Notes under the pieces: generated by a model
Seen by the model: the letters and a program-made list of their open reading frames with translations, nothing else
Told to the model about the DNA's origin: nothing
Database searches by the model: none
Shown here: piece by piece, positions 1 through 8,563 of the stretch
Position numbering within the stretch: the first letter of the stretch is position 1
Layout of the letters: the number at the start of each line of letters is the position of its first letter
Assembly: GCA_965232595.1 (NCBI GenBank)
Contig: OZ246983.1
Span: forward strand, 2,046,001-2,110,000
Length of the DNA stretch: 64,000 bases
From: SZUA-309 sp965232595
GTDB lineage: Bacteria; Pseudomonadota; Gammaproteobacteria; Pseudomonadales; Azotimanducaceae
Reading direction: 5' to 3'
Made by a program: the position numbers and the translations under genes

Positions 1-1
1 G

Positions 2-229
2 GATCTGCCGCACGCGCGACGGGCCGATCCTGATGATCCGGACGAAAACAGCTCGATCCCTAAGGTGAATCGAGGTACTGGGGACGACGAAGCGCTGCTG
101 GAGCGGATCGTCGAGCTGGAGGCCCTGCTCGAGGCGGACAGGGCGCGAAAACCGAAGTTCCAGAAGCCCAAATTGCAGGCGGCCTGGACAGAGGAACTCG
201 CCGAGCTCAACCTGCGGATGGGTGACTAG
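2..229 (+). CDS. C-terminal fragment of an unidentified protein
   Basis: An open frame enters from the left edge and stops at TAG 227-229, giving 75 visible residues. The tail is acidic (DPDDPDEN near the start), then forms a likely amphipathic helix rich in Leu and Glu (ALLERIVELEALLEADRARK), and ends ELAELNLRMGD. No start lies inside the window, so the gene begins upstream. I do not recognise the family. It runs in the same direction as nothing nearby; the next gene is convergent and ends 44 bp away. That this is a real gene rests only on the clean open frame and plausible residue composition. Confidence 0.5.
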   Translation, partial: DLPHARRADPDDPDENSSIPKVNRGTGDDEALLERIVELEALLEADRARKPKFQKPKLQAAWTEELAELNLRMGD

Positions 230-273
230 GCAGGCTGAGACAGGCGGAGAAATGAGAATGCACGACGGCCTTG

Positions 274-915
274 TTACTCCTCGCTGGGAGTGATTCCACC
301 CACCAGTGGAAAGGCTGACAAAGCCTCAGCAGTCACGTTGTCGAGAAATGCCTGCTGATCCTCGCGATCCTGGTCGGTAATCTTGGTGACTGCGACGCCG
401 TGGAAAGCAGGCGTTCTGGAGCTGACGTCCCACAGGTCCACTGCGAGCTGCCCTTCAGTGTACTGCCTGACGCGGGTCTCGGTGCCCATGCTCATACCGC
501 CATAACCACCGTAGTAGTCGTAGCGATTCGCCCAGCCGGCATGGTAGGAGACGGGATAGCTGTCGACTTTGATCTGTTCTCGAGAGCCGACCGTAAAGCT
601 CACGGCGAAGTCCGCGGAGTTCAGGCTTCTCACCTCTTCGTAACCTTTGGCGTTTAACGCTATCCGGACCGATTCCATGAGCCTGCCCTCGAGCATCGGG
701 CTCACGGGCCCTTCCGCGTTCTGACTGACAGCCATTGGGTGCTCGTCTATGAACGCATACGTCTGGTAGGAAGCGATGTCGGCCGTTGTGCTGATGTCAT
801 GGCTGGTCTTGACGTTGCTGCCCGAGCAACCTGCGACCGAGAAACAGAGAAGGAGCGTTGTCAGCAGCCCTATAGGCACTGTGGAGAAGGAGCGAGTGGA
901 GATGTTTGAGGTCAT
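274..915 (-). CDS. DUF4136-type outer lipoprotein
   Basis: This is a 213-residue lipoprotein with a signal peptide ending in a lipobox (FSVAGC, Cys30). The mature part follows the DUF4136 pattern: a YQTYAF strand near the start, an alternating helix-strand region with GRLMESVRIALNAKGYEE, then ADFAVSFTVGSRE and a Tyr/Gly-rich YDYYGGYGG segment. It ends with a DLWDVSSRTPAFHG strand. DUF4136 proteins are envelope lipoproteins of unknown function. The gene follows the DUF900-like hydrolase by 33 bp on the same strand and is probably its second cistron. The family call is from remembered pattern, and no function is proposed. Confidence 0.8.
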   Translation of the reverse strand: MTSNISTRSFSTVPIGLLTTLLLCFSVAGCSGSNVKTSHDISTTADIASYQTYAFIDEHPMAVSQNAEGPVSPMLEGRLMESVRIALNAKGYEEVRSLNSADFAVSFTVGSREQIKVDSYPVSYHAGWANRYDYYGGYGGMSMGTETRVRQYTEGQLAVDLWDVSSRTPAFHGVAVTKITDQDREDQQAFLDNVTAEALSAFPLVGGITPSEE

Positions 916-948
916 AGCGTTGTCTCGATGTCTATTGGAAGTTCGAAA

Positions 949-2199
949 TCAGGATTCGGGAAGGAGCTGCTGTTTCAGCACCTCCAGATAGTTCTCCGGG
1001 AAGTAGTAGGCGGTAAACCCCTTGTCTTCATAGCTGAGCAGCCCTCTCTCTGCCGGTCCCAACTCTGTGAGCAAGGCGACCATCACGTCGGTACTCACCC
1101 AGGGATTCTCGTACCAGGCGCCGTGCGTCATTTTGAAGCCGGCGATGTCGCTCTGGCTCAAGTCGATGAGCGTGACCTTGTCCGAGTTGAGCAATCGGCG
1201 GAGCTCATCGATATCAATACCGCGCGCTGCCAGCTTCTCCGAGCTCCCTTCCTTGTCTGCGCCGAGCCGGATCTCGCTGTCGGTGAACTTGGAGAGTGCC
1301 AACACCGGATCGTTCGATGCGGTGGTAACAGTCAGACGTTCGAGCAGATCGAAGTAGCCGGGCAGGTCTCGGACAAAGTCTTCGAGCGGCTGATCGGATG
1401 CGGCGAGGTAGATGTGGCCCAGGCGAAGATCGGACAGGCCACTTTCGCCCAGCAGGGCGAGCGCCCGCCCGGCGGCCCGGCCGCCGGCGCTGTAGGCGAT
1501 GATGTTGAAGCGCTCGACATCCGTGTGCGCCGCGAGTAACACGATCAGACAGGCAATGTCTTTTCCGGCGGCATCGGCCTCGGCTTTGTCCCTGTTGTAG
1601 CCGAAGATGCTGCCGGGAGAAGGCCAGGCAAAAGTCAGGACCGGCGCATTGTCTCCGGTGAAGTACTGATACTGGCCGCCCCGGGAGACCGAGTTGTAGA
1701 AGGTGTTGTTGGCGCCATGCACGTAGAGGGTGAGATTCTTGTCCGCGAACTCGCCCCACCAGCCGTTGGCGGCGTCGAGGAACGGTTCTACGCCGTCCGA
1801 GCTCGCGCAGTCAGCCAGCGAGTCACCGGTTCGGGACCGGCTGGCTAATGGCTCTACCGCGTTGAGATGCCAGCGAAAGTCGGTTTCACGATCAGAAGCC
1901 GTCGATTGCTGATACAAGAGCTCCACGTCCTCAGCCTCTGCCAGCTTGAGCTCGACCCCACCGAAGTGCATCAGTGCATCCGCTCGGCCCTGGTAGTGCT
2001 TGGTGGCTTTATCGGAAGGCGCGCGCGTTGTGACGTAGCCAGTACGGATCAGATTCAGCTCATCCGGCGACTGATAGTAGGTAAACAGATCGAAGCGGGG
2101 ATCCTTCAGCACTTCGGGTGTGGGCATCAGCGGCAGCTTGGACTGACAGCCGGCGAACAGCGCGACCATCGAGAGCAGGAGCAGCGATTTCTGGACCAT
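949..2199 (-). CDS. DUF900-like alpha/beta-hydrolase lipoprotein
   Basis: This 416-residue protein has a short signal peptide and lipobox (LFAGC, Cys18). The hydrolase fold is shown by LYVHGANNTF (about 159-167), the strand LTFAWPS (about 188-194), and a nucleophile elbow AYSAGG with Ser237. That elbow is a GxSxG variant in which the first glycine is Ala. A C-terminal MTHGAWYENPWV stretch could supply the His. These features match the DUF900 group of envelope hydrolases with unknown substrate. Its promoter region (2200-2416) is shared with the divergent polyphosphate gene and contains regulator-site cluster 1. The downstream partner is the DUF4136 lipoprotein. Confidence 0.8.
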   Translation of the reverse strand: MVQKSLLLLSMVALFAGCQSKLPLMPTPEVLKDPRFDLFTYYQSPDELNLIRTGYVTTRAPSDKATKHYQGRADALMHFGGVELKLAEAEDVELLYQQSTASDRETDFRWHLNAVEPLASRSRTGDSLADCASSDGVEPFLDAANGWWGEFADKNLTLYVHGANNTFYNSVSRGGQYQYFTGDNAPVLTFAWPSPGSIFGYNRDKAEADAAGKDIACLIVLLAAHTDVERFNIIAYSAGGRAAGRALALLGESGLSDLRLGHIYLAASDQPLEDFVRDLPGYFDLLERLTVTTASNDPVLALSKFTDSEIRLGADKEGSSEKLAARGIDIDELRRLLNSDKVTLIDLSQSDIAGFKMTHGAWYENPWVSTDVMVALLTELGPAERGLLSYEDKGFTAYYFPENYLEVLKQQLLPES

Positions 2200-2305
2200 T
2201 TGTGCCTCCGATGAGCGGCCAGAGCAAGAAGGTGCGAAAACCCCTCAACCAAGATAGGGGCAATTGACCCGCACGATCAGGTTAGGCGGAACCGGTGATC
2301 GCGAC

Positions 2306-2338
2306 ATGTATCCCGCAGATACATCCGTGGGTACATTT
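2306..2338 (+). promoter_or_regulatory. GGRTACAT cluster 1 (candidate STAND-regulator operator)
   Basis: Three half-sites are visible: an inverted ATGTATCC at 2306-2313, then AGATACAT at 2317-2324 and GGGTACAT at 2329-2336. The two forward copies start 12 bp apart. The 33-bp layout is the same as the cluster at 17041-17073, with 26 of 33 bases identical when aligned by eye. It lies 79 bp upstream of the polyphosphate:AMP phosphotransferase start and 107 bp from the divergent hydrolase start. A weak -10 (TAGGGT, 2375-2380) lies on the plus side. Binding by the regulator encoded at 17178-19868 is inferred. Confidence 0.7.
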
Positions 2339-2416
2339 CGCGGCCGATACCTGCCTACAGCTGACGGCTGCTGCTAGGGTGATTCCCAGAGTTGATGAAG
2401 CGTTTGGAGATCCCCG

Positions 2417-3907
2417 ATGGGAATGCTGGAAAATGCAATCAAACCCGGGAAGCTTGAAAAGGGCGAGCTGAAAGCGCTTGCCTACGACCTGAGGGTCTCA
2501 CTCGTTAACACCCAGCTCGATCTCGCTGACGCAGATTTTCCGGTGATCGTGCTGCTCGCCGGAGATGATCGGGTTGTGGTGGACGAAGTTCTCCACGGGC
2601 TGGGCGAATGGGTGGATGAGCGCCAGATCCGGGCTGAGTCGTTTGCTCCGGCTACGGACGAGGAACGGGAAAGACCACGTTTCTGGCGCTATTGGCGTGC
2701 TCTGCCGGAGAAAGGGCAGATTGGGGTGATGGTCGGAGGCTGGGCGCAGGGAACCTGCGCAGGGCGCGTTAGTAAAGAGCTCAACAAAGGAGCGTTCGCC
2801 CGTCGTATCGCGCACGACGTCAGCTTCGAACAGACACTCATTGCCCATGGTGCCTTGCTGCTCAAGTTCTGGTTTCACCTGCCGAAGAAGGCGCTGCGCA
2901 AGCGGCTCAAGGAAGCGGGACGGTCTCCAGCCAGTCACTGGTACATCGATGAGCGGGATTGGGCGATGTACGAAGCGCATGACGACGCTGTGCTGACGAT
3001 TGATAAGTACCTTGAACGCACCGATACGTTTGAGTCGCCCTGGCAACTGATCGACAGCACTGATGGGGCGGCGGCCAGCGTGGTGTTCGCGCAAACGCTG
3101 CTGGCGGCTGTAACGGATCGAATGACGCGCGGAGCTCCGCAGCGCTCCACCGCACCTTCAGCTTCTCCTCAGGTGGAAGGCAGACCCTCAGTGCTCGATG
3201 CGGTGAACCTCTCCAAGGTGCTCGAGAAGAAGAGCTACGACCGGCAGCTGAAGAAGTACTCGGCGCGGCTGAAAAAGCTCGCGGAGAAGGCGACAGACAG
3301 ACGCGTAAGCACGATCCTCGTGTTCGAAGGTTGGGATGCTGCTGGCAAGGGTGGTGCTATCCGTCGAGTTAAGAGGGCTCTGGATCCGCGAGTCAGCCGG
3401 GTCGTCTCGATCGCGGCGCCAACGGAGAACGAGCTCGGCTACCCGTACCTGTGGCGATTCTGGCAGCGCCTTCCGCGAGCCGGCTCAACGCTGATCTTCG
3501 ATCGCAGTTGGTACGGCAGAGTCCTCGTGGAGAGAGTTGAGGGATTCGCTACCCACTCGGCCTGGAGTCGTGCCTACGGAGAGATTGAGGACTTCGAATC
3601 GCAGCTGATCGAACATGGTTACATCGTCCGGAAATTCTGGCTGCACATTGACCCGGATGAGCAGCTCGAGCGTTTCAAGGCGCGGGAAAAGACCGCGTAC
3701 AAGAAGTACAAGATAACGGACGAGGACTACCGGAACCGCGATCGCTGGGATGACTACGTCGTCGCCGTTGACGACATGGTGCGGCACACGAGCACGGAGG
3801 GCGCACCGTGGCACCTCGTCGGGGCCAACGATAAGCGCTGGGCCAGAATCGAGGTTCTGAAAACGGTCTGTGAGGCCATTGAAGAACGACTGGATCAGAT
3901 AGCGTAG
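2417..3907 (+). CDS. pap: Polyphosphate:AMP phosphotransferase (two-domain PPK2)
   Basis: This 496-residue enzyme transfers phosphate from polyphosphate to AMP, making ADP in the cytoplasm. It has two PPK2 domains. The C-terminal one (about 265-496) has an intact Walker A (GWDAAGKGG, Gly305 to Lys311), the ELGYPYLWRFWQRLP segment and the FDRSWYGRVLVERVEG Walker B/lid region. The N-terminal one (about 25-235) is degenerate: LLAGDDRVVVDEV replaces the P-loop and has no GK. One degraded and one active domain is usual for class II two-domain PPK2 proteins. A GGAG ribosome site precedes the ATG. The Na/Pi transporter follows after 14 bp, pointing to a joint phosphate role. Confidence 0.92.
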   Translation: MGMLENAIKPGKLEKGELKALAYDLRVSLVNTQLDLADADFPVIVLLAGDDRVVVDEVLHGLGEWVDERQIRAESFAPATDEERERPRFWRYWRALPEKGQIGVMVGGWAQGTCAGRVSKELNKGAFARRIAHDVSFEQTLIAHGALLLKFWFHLPKKALRKRLKEAGRSPASHWYIDERDWAMYEAHDDAVLTIDKYLERTDTFESPWQLIDSTDGAAASVVFAQTLLAAVTDRMTRGAPQRSTAPSASPQVEGRPSVLDAVNLSKVLEKKSYDRQLKKYSARLKKLAEKATDRRVSTILVFEGWDAAGKGGAIRRVKRALDPRVSRVVSIAAPTENELGYPYLWRFWQRLPRAGSTLIFDRSWYGRVLVERVEGFATHSAWSRAYGEIEDFESQLIEHGYIVRKFWLHIDPDEQLERFKAREKTAYKKYKITDEDYRNRDRWDDYVVAVDDMVRHTSTEGAPWHLVGANDKRWARIEVLKTVCEAIEERLDQIA

Positions 3908-3921
3908 AGGAGTAGAAGAGC

Positions 3922-5706
3922 ATGGGGATTTCTGTTGCCGATCTGTTGAACCTGTTGGGCTCGCTGGGCCTGTTCCTGGTGGGTATGAAGGTCATGAGCG
4001 ACTCGCTGATGTCGCTCGCTGGTAACCGGATGCGCCGGATCATGGCCGGATTAACCTCCAACCGCTTTCTCGCAGCGTTGACAGGATTGTTTGTTACGGG
4101 GCTCATCCAGTCTTCCTCGGCGACAACGCTCATGGTGGTGAGCTTTGTCAACGCCGGGTTGCTGCAGCTAACCGAGTCGCTTGGCGTGATCATGGGGGCG
4201 AACATCGGCACCACACTGACTGCTTGGCTGATTGCGGTGCTCGGATTCAAGATCTCGATGATCGACATCGCGTTGCCTCTGATGATCGTCGGCTTTGTCT
4301 TCTACATGAGGGAGGACAGGCAGCTCTCGACCTTCGGCGGGTTCATTATTGGTTTTGCGCTGCTCTTCATTGGCCTCGAGTTCATGAAGGCCGCGATACC
4401 CAACCTGGAATCCAATGAGCAGCTGATGGACGTGATCCGATCGCTGACGGGCATGGGGTTGTGGAGCCTGCTGCTGTTCGCGCTGCTCGGCACGGTGCTG
4501 ACCCTGGTGCTGCAATCCTCCAGCGCAACGATGGCCATAACGTTGGTCGCTGTCAGCCAGGGCTGGCTGCCGTTCGACGCGGCCTGCGCGATTATCCTGG
4601 GAGAGAATATTGGTACTACCATCACGGCCAACATGGCTGCCATGGTGGCGAGCACCAACGCACGTCGTGCTGCCGCTGCGCACCTGGTGTTCAACGTGAT
4701 TGGCGTGGTCTGGGTGCTCACGCTGTTTGCGCCCTTTCTGAACCTCGTGGCCAACGTGTCTGAGTCGCTGGCCGGTGCATCTCCGCTCACCAATCACGAA
4801 GATGCTCCCGTCGGGCTTGCGGTCTTTCATACTGCCTTCAATGTGATCAACACGTCTTTGCTGATCGGGTTCATCACCCCGCTCGCAGCCTTCGTCACTC
4901 GGCTGCTCCCTGAGAAGCCGACGCCTGAGCCGGACAAGGCCAAAGCGCTGTACCTTGAATCGAGTGCGTTGAGATACCCGCAGACGGCTATTCATGGAGC
5001 GCTGCAGGAAGTAAGACGGCTCTACAACGAACCAGTCTTCGAGCTCGTGATGGAGAGCGTCAACGTTTCGCCGGTCGGAGTTACGTCGGAAGCGAACATA
5101 GAAGACCTGGTGAAGAGATCGCGCACACTCCTGACCCCGGACCTGGACGACGTTGCGGTGCATCGCCTGCAGCCGATCTACCGACAGCTCGTGGATTACG
5201 CGACGCAGATACAACAACGTCACCACCTCGAGGAGGACCAGCAGCGTCAGCTCCGGGATATCGGTCTGGCGGCCAGAGACACCATGCTGATTGTCGGAGA
5301 TGCTGGGCAGCTGAATAGAGAGATGGAAGGCCTTATGCAGCTGGAGGACGAGAAGACTCAGGCGGCAGTCGATGGTCTGCGCGCGCAGCTGCTGTCTTTC
5401 ATCAAAGACACGACGATGATCGACTACTCACTCACGCGGGCAGCGCTGGAAGCAGATCTGAAGGCGTTGGATAAAAAGCGTAAACGCAGCGATAAGGCCT
5501 TTGTCGCGGAGGTCTCTGAGCTTCTGGAGCAGAACGGCATCACGCCGGCCATAGCCTCTTCTCTGTACGCCAGCAGTGCGCTCGTTCGTTCGATCTGCAA
5601 GCAGCTGGTGCGTGCAGAGCGCCGCATCGGCGATGCGGCCAGGGAGTACGACGAGGTGCAGATTGATACGGCCGCAGATGCCGACGAGGCGCAGCTTGCG
5701 GCTTAA
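3922..5706 (+). CDS. Na/Pi cotransporter family protein with PhoU-like tail
   Basis: This 594-residue inner-membrane protein has the two inverted Na_Pi_cotrans repeats. Repeat one carries TGLIQSSSATTLMVVSF and the GANIGTT motif. Repeat two carries LVLQSSSATMAITL and GENIGTT. The paired QSSSAT and GxNIGTT motifs are diagnostic. The C-terminal part (about 340-580) is soluble, helical and charged, as in family members carrying a PhoU-like domain. A strong GAGGAG ribosome site lies before the ATG. It forms an operon with the upstream polyphosphate:AMP phosphotransferase. Whether it imports or exports phosphate cannot be told from sequence. Confidence 0.92.
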   Translation: MGISVADLLNLLGSLGLFLVGMKVMSDSLMSLAGNRMRRIMAGLTSNRFLAALTGLFVTGLIQSSSATTLMVVSFVNAGLLQLTESLGVIMGANIGTTLTAWLIAVLGFKISMIDIALPLMIVGFVFYMREDRQLSTFGGFIIGFALLFIGLEFMKAAIPNLESNEQLMDVIRSLTGMGLWSLLLFALLGTVLTLVLQSSSATMAITLVAVSQGWLPFDAACAIILGENIGTTITANMAAMVASTNARRAAAAHLVFNVIGVVWVLTLFAPFLNLVANVSESLAGASPLTNHEDAPVGLAVFHTAFNVINTSLLIGFITPLAAFVTRLLPEKPTPEPDKAKALYLESSALRYPQTAIHGALQEVRRLYNEPVFELVMESVNVSPVGVTSEANIEDLVKRSRTLLTPDLDDVAVHRLQPIYRQLVDYATQIQQRHHLEEDQQRQLRDIGLAARDTMLIVGDAGQLNREMEGLMQLEDEKTQAAVDGLRAQLLSFIKDTTMIDYSLTRAALEADLKALDKKRKRSDKAFVAEVSELLEQNGITPAIASSLYASSALVRSICKQLVRAERRIGDAAREYDEVQIDTAADADEAQLAA

Positions 5707-5727
5707 AACCTGCTGGACCGGGTCGGA

Positions 5728-7338
5728 CTAAATCGACAGCTCGGCCGTCAGGTGGAAGATCGGCCCGTTGTTGCCCACTCCGTAGGGTAGGGTCTGGTTG
5801 CCGGTCGGAGAGTTCCGCACGTATAGCAGCTCCGTATTGATGCGGAACCGGCGCTCGTTCAAAGGGAACCAGTTTACGCCCAGCATCGCGTCCCAGGGAT
5901 TTCCGTAGTCGCCGAAGACCTTCGAGGCGCCCAGATAAGCCTGCCAGGTTTCCGGAACCAGCATCATCGAAGCCTGAAGCTGCACCCCGTGGTCGATCAG
6001 CTTGGTTACAGGCACCGAGCCGATGGTCTCGAAGTTATCGAGCCTGCGCAGGAAGTACTCACCTTCCAGAGCGAAACCTCTGTACTTCACTCCAGCATCC
6101 AGAGCAGTCATCTGGTAGCGGGCTTCGTTGATGCGGCCAGGGGTGCCAAACGCGAAGTTGTCGAACAGCAGGGTGCCGTCAGAGAGCCGCAGCTGGGTAT
6201 TTTCGAGATCATCTTCGTTCGGCTGGCTCTGGCGATCTTCGGTGCTGTGGGTGTAGTGCACGGCTACACGTGTAACAGGACTCTGGCTGTACTCGAAATC
6301 ACCGAAGCTGTTGGGGTAGTGGCCCATCGGGCTCCAGATCAGCGCCCCGGCGAAGGTATCCAGATTGTCGTTGAGCTCCACGGCGTTGACGCCGAGCTGA
6401 GACAGGTTGTTACCCAGCATGACCTTGTAGCTGAAGCCGCGGCCGAGCTCGCCGAAGCTGTAGAGCCCGGTAGTGAAAGAGGGGCGCATGAATTCGTCTG
6501 CCATAAGCCGGGTGTCTACGCGATTCCACCGTGGCCAGTTGCCTTCCATGGATCGAGTGCCGGGCAAGCCGTTGACGCCGACGCCCAGCGTGACCGAATT
6601 GTCGAAGACCCAGGCAAGATTGCCGGCGACCGTGACCTGTCCGGAGTTCCCGAGGTTCGAGTTGCTCGTCCAGGCGTATGCCAGGTAGCGCAGGTTGGGC
6701 ACAAGCATCCAACCCTGGAACTGAAGTGATACCTTGTTGAGCTGAAAGTCGTTACGCCGGTCTACCTCGCGGGTACGGCCGAAAGCATCAGTGTAGAACT
6801 CGTCGAGGCCCAGCTGATTGGTGTAGCGCGCCTGCAGGTAGCTGCCCAGGCTGATGTCGCCGTACCGGGTATTGGCAACCCGGATGCCGGCACCACCGCG
6901 CTGGAACTCGCCGAAGTAGGTGGGCCGTTCGAAGGTGGCCTCACCCGAGTCATCGGGCGTTGCGCCTTGAGCTGCCAACGCGTTGTCCGGGGTGATGTCG
7001 ACGTCAGAAGTAACCGGTATCGGAGGTGACCCCGCCGGTTGCGGGGAGGCTGTGGTCGCGACTGCCCGCTCGATGCTGGCCGCTCTGCGGTTGTCAGGCA
7101 CCACTAGAGCAGAGACTTCAGCCTTGAGCTCGGCGATTTGACGGTCCCGCTCCTCCAGCTCTTGTTCCAGCCTCTCGAGACGTTCCAGGATCGTTGCGAC
7201 ATCGCTTTGCGCTTCAGCCTGGAGAGACGCAGCGGTGGCGATCAGAGCCAGCGAGAGAGCAGCTTGGCAACGGCGTCGCTTCAGGTTGAGCTGGCGATTT
7301 AGTACAGCAGATAGTAACCGGTACAGATCGTCTAGCAC
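5728..7338 (-). CDS. Porin, OprP/OprO-like (phosphate-selective type)
   Basis: This 536-residue outer-membrane protein has a signal peptide (hydrophobic LSLALIATAASLQAEAQ) after an unusually long basic N-terminus. A coiled coil follows (about 50-80, LERLERLEQELEERDRQIAE), then a linker and a beta-barrel of alternating strands starting near GDISLGSYLQARYTN. The coiled coil plus barrel fits the OprO/OprP-like porin group. Phosphate selectivity is inferred partly from the pap/Na-Pi neighbours. The start is a GTG with an AGAGGA ribosome site; there is no ATG before the signal peptide. It is convergent with the Na/Pi gene (21 bp apart) and is the last gene of the long minus operon, 67 bp after the Cache gene. 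Confidence 0.72.
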   Translation of the reverse strand: MLDDLYRLLSAVLNRQLNLKRRRCQAALSLALIATAASLQAEAQSDVATILERLERLEQELEERDRQIAELKAEVSALVVPDNRRAASIERAVATTASPQPAGSPPIPVTSDVDITPDNALAAQGATPDDSGEATFERPTYFGEFQRGGAGIRVANTRYGDISLGSYLQARYTNQLGLDEFYTDAFGRTREVDRRNDFQLNKVSLQFQGWMLVPNLRYLAYAWTSNSNLGNSGQVTVAGNLAWVFDNSVTLGVGVNGLPGTRSMEGNWPRWNRVDTRLMADEFMRPSFTTGLYSFGELGRGFSYKVMLGNNLSQLGVNAVELNDNLDTFAGALIWSPMGHYPNSFGDFEYSQSPVTRVAVHYTHSTEDRQSQPNEDDLENTQLRLSDGTLLFDNFAFGTPGRINEARYQMTALDAGVKYRGFALEGEYFLRRLDNFETIGSVPVTKLIDHGVQLQASMMLVPETWQAYLGASKVFGDYGNPWDAMLGVNWFPLNERRFRINTELLYVRNSPTGNQTLPYGVGNNGPIFHLTAELSI

Positions 7339-7405
7339 GGGATGATTCCTCTTCTATCTTTTGGCGTCCGTCCGAAACAGCCCTCGAGCTTGGGCAATCC
7401 CGTTC

Positions 7406-8563
7406 TCATGAGGACTCAACGGCCATGCTCGCATCCAACCCGGCGACCGGATCGGGCAGCTCCGCAGCGGGTGTCGCTCGTCGCAGGTACCAGGCCGACC
7501 AGAGGCCGAGGGCGTTGAAAGCCATCAGCAGGCCGAAAAAACCGGACTGGCCTTCTGTTTCCCAGTCCCGCAACTCTTCACGCTCGACCTCTGAGATCAC
7601 TGCCCACCTGTAACCGCTGACGTTGACGTGGGTGAATGCGGACAGCACCTTTTTGCCCAGGTAGTTCGTTGCGAAGCCGACTCCGCTCTCTCCGGCGAGC
7701 GCACGCTGCGCGGAGCTGGAGTCCACCTGAACTTCGAGCACCGTGGAATCGGCAGCAAATCGGCTGTCGCTGCGCATCGTTCCGTCCTGGCCAACGAGAT
7801 AGGTTTCTCCCGTCCGCCCTAACCCGGAACTCGAACGCATGACCTCGGCGATTCGCTCAACGGGGAGCTGAACTGCGAGGACGCCGGTCAGAGTGCCGCT
7901 CCGATCCCGCATCTGAGCTGCCATGAACATTGCGGGGACGTTGTTGCTTGGCTGGTATCGAGCGATGTCTGAGGCGACCACCGAGTCCGGAGGGGCGGCG
8001 ATCACACGTTTGAACGCCTCTGCGAGGCCGGAGTTGCGGTAAGGCCCGTGCACAAGATTGGTGCCGATGTCGTCTTCCTTTTCGATGGTGTACAGCACGT
8101 CTCCATCCGCGGTGATGGCAAAGAAGTCGTAGTAGCCGCGCTCAGAGACGAGCAGATTCAGAAGCGGCTGGGCGGTCATGTGCAGCAGCCGGTAGGGGTA
8201 GTCCTCGCCGGGATCGATGAGCTCGCTGCGTCTCCCTGGTGGGTACGGGTTTCTGTCGATCAGGTAAGAGCGGATTTCGCCACTGGCATCGCCGATCGCC
8301 TGCTGACGATCTCTCCAGATCTGCAGGGTGGGGTGGTACAGGTCGAGCAGACCCTGGTTGGTAGCCCAGAAGCGAATTTCTGATTCTGCGGTTCGCAAAT
8401 AGCGTTCGAGCGCACCACGGCGGAGCTCGGTGATGAGCTGCAGCTCGCGAGCAGCGTCCTGCTCGACCTGACGCCTGTGCTGTTCATTTGCGGCCACTGC
8501 CAGCAAAGCGCTGCTGATGAGCAGCACGGCCGCCGTAGAGAGCCAGAATTGCCAGCCGCTCAC
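7406..8563 (-). CDS. Membrane-anchored Cache-domain sensor without output domain
   Basis: This 385-residue protein has an N-terminal membrane helix (about 5-25) and a large extracytoplasmic dCache-like domain (about 35-335). Recognisable parts are the ERYLRTAESEIRFWATNQGLLDLY helix, GYYDFFAITADGDVLYTI, VLAVQLPVERIAEVM and the GRTGETYLVGQDGTMRSDSRF loop. A second membrane helix lies at about 343-361, followed by a tail of only some 25 residues. Cache domains usually sense small molecules for chemoreceptors or kinases, but no kinase, HAMP, MCP or GGDEF domain is present. It overlaps the TAXI receptor gene by 4 bp (ATGA), so the two are probably translationally coupled and act together. Confidence 0.82.
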   Translation of the reverse strand: MSGWQFWLSTAAVLLISSALLAVAANEQHRRQVEQDAARELQLITELRRGALERYLRTAESEIRFWATNQGLLDLYHPTLQIWRDRQQAIGDASGEIRSYLIDRNPYPPGRRSELIDPGEDYPYRLLHMTAQPLLNLLVSERGYYDFFAITADGDVLYTIEKEDDIGTNLVHGPYRNSGLAEAFKRVIAAPPDSVVASDIARYQPSNNVPAMFMAAQMRDRSGTLTGVLAVQLPVERIAEVMRSSSGLGRTGETYLVGQDGTMRSDSRFAADSTVLEVQVDSSSAQRALAGESGVGFATNYLGKKVLSAFTHVNVSGYRWAVISEVEREELRDWETEGQSGFFGLLMAFNALGLWSAWYLRRATPAAELPDPVAGLDASMAVESS

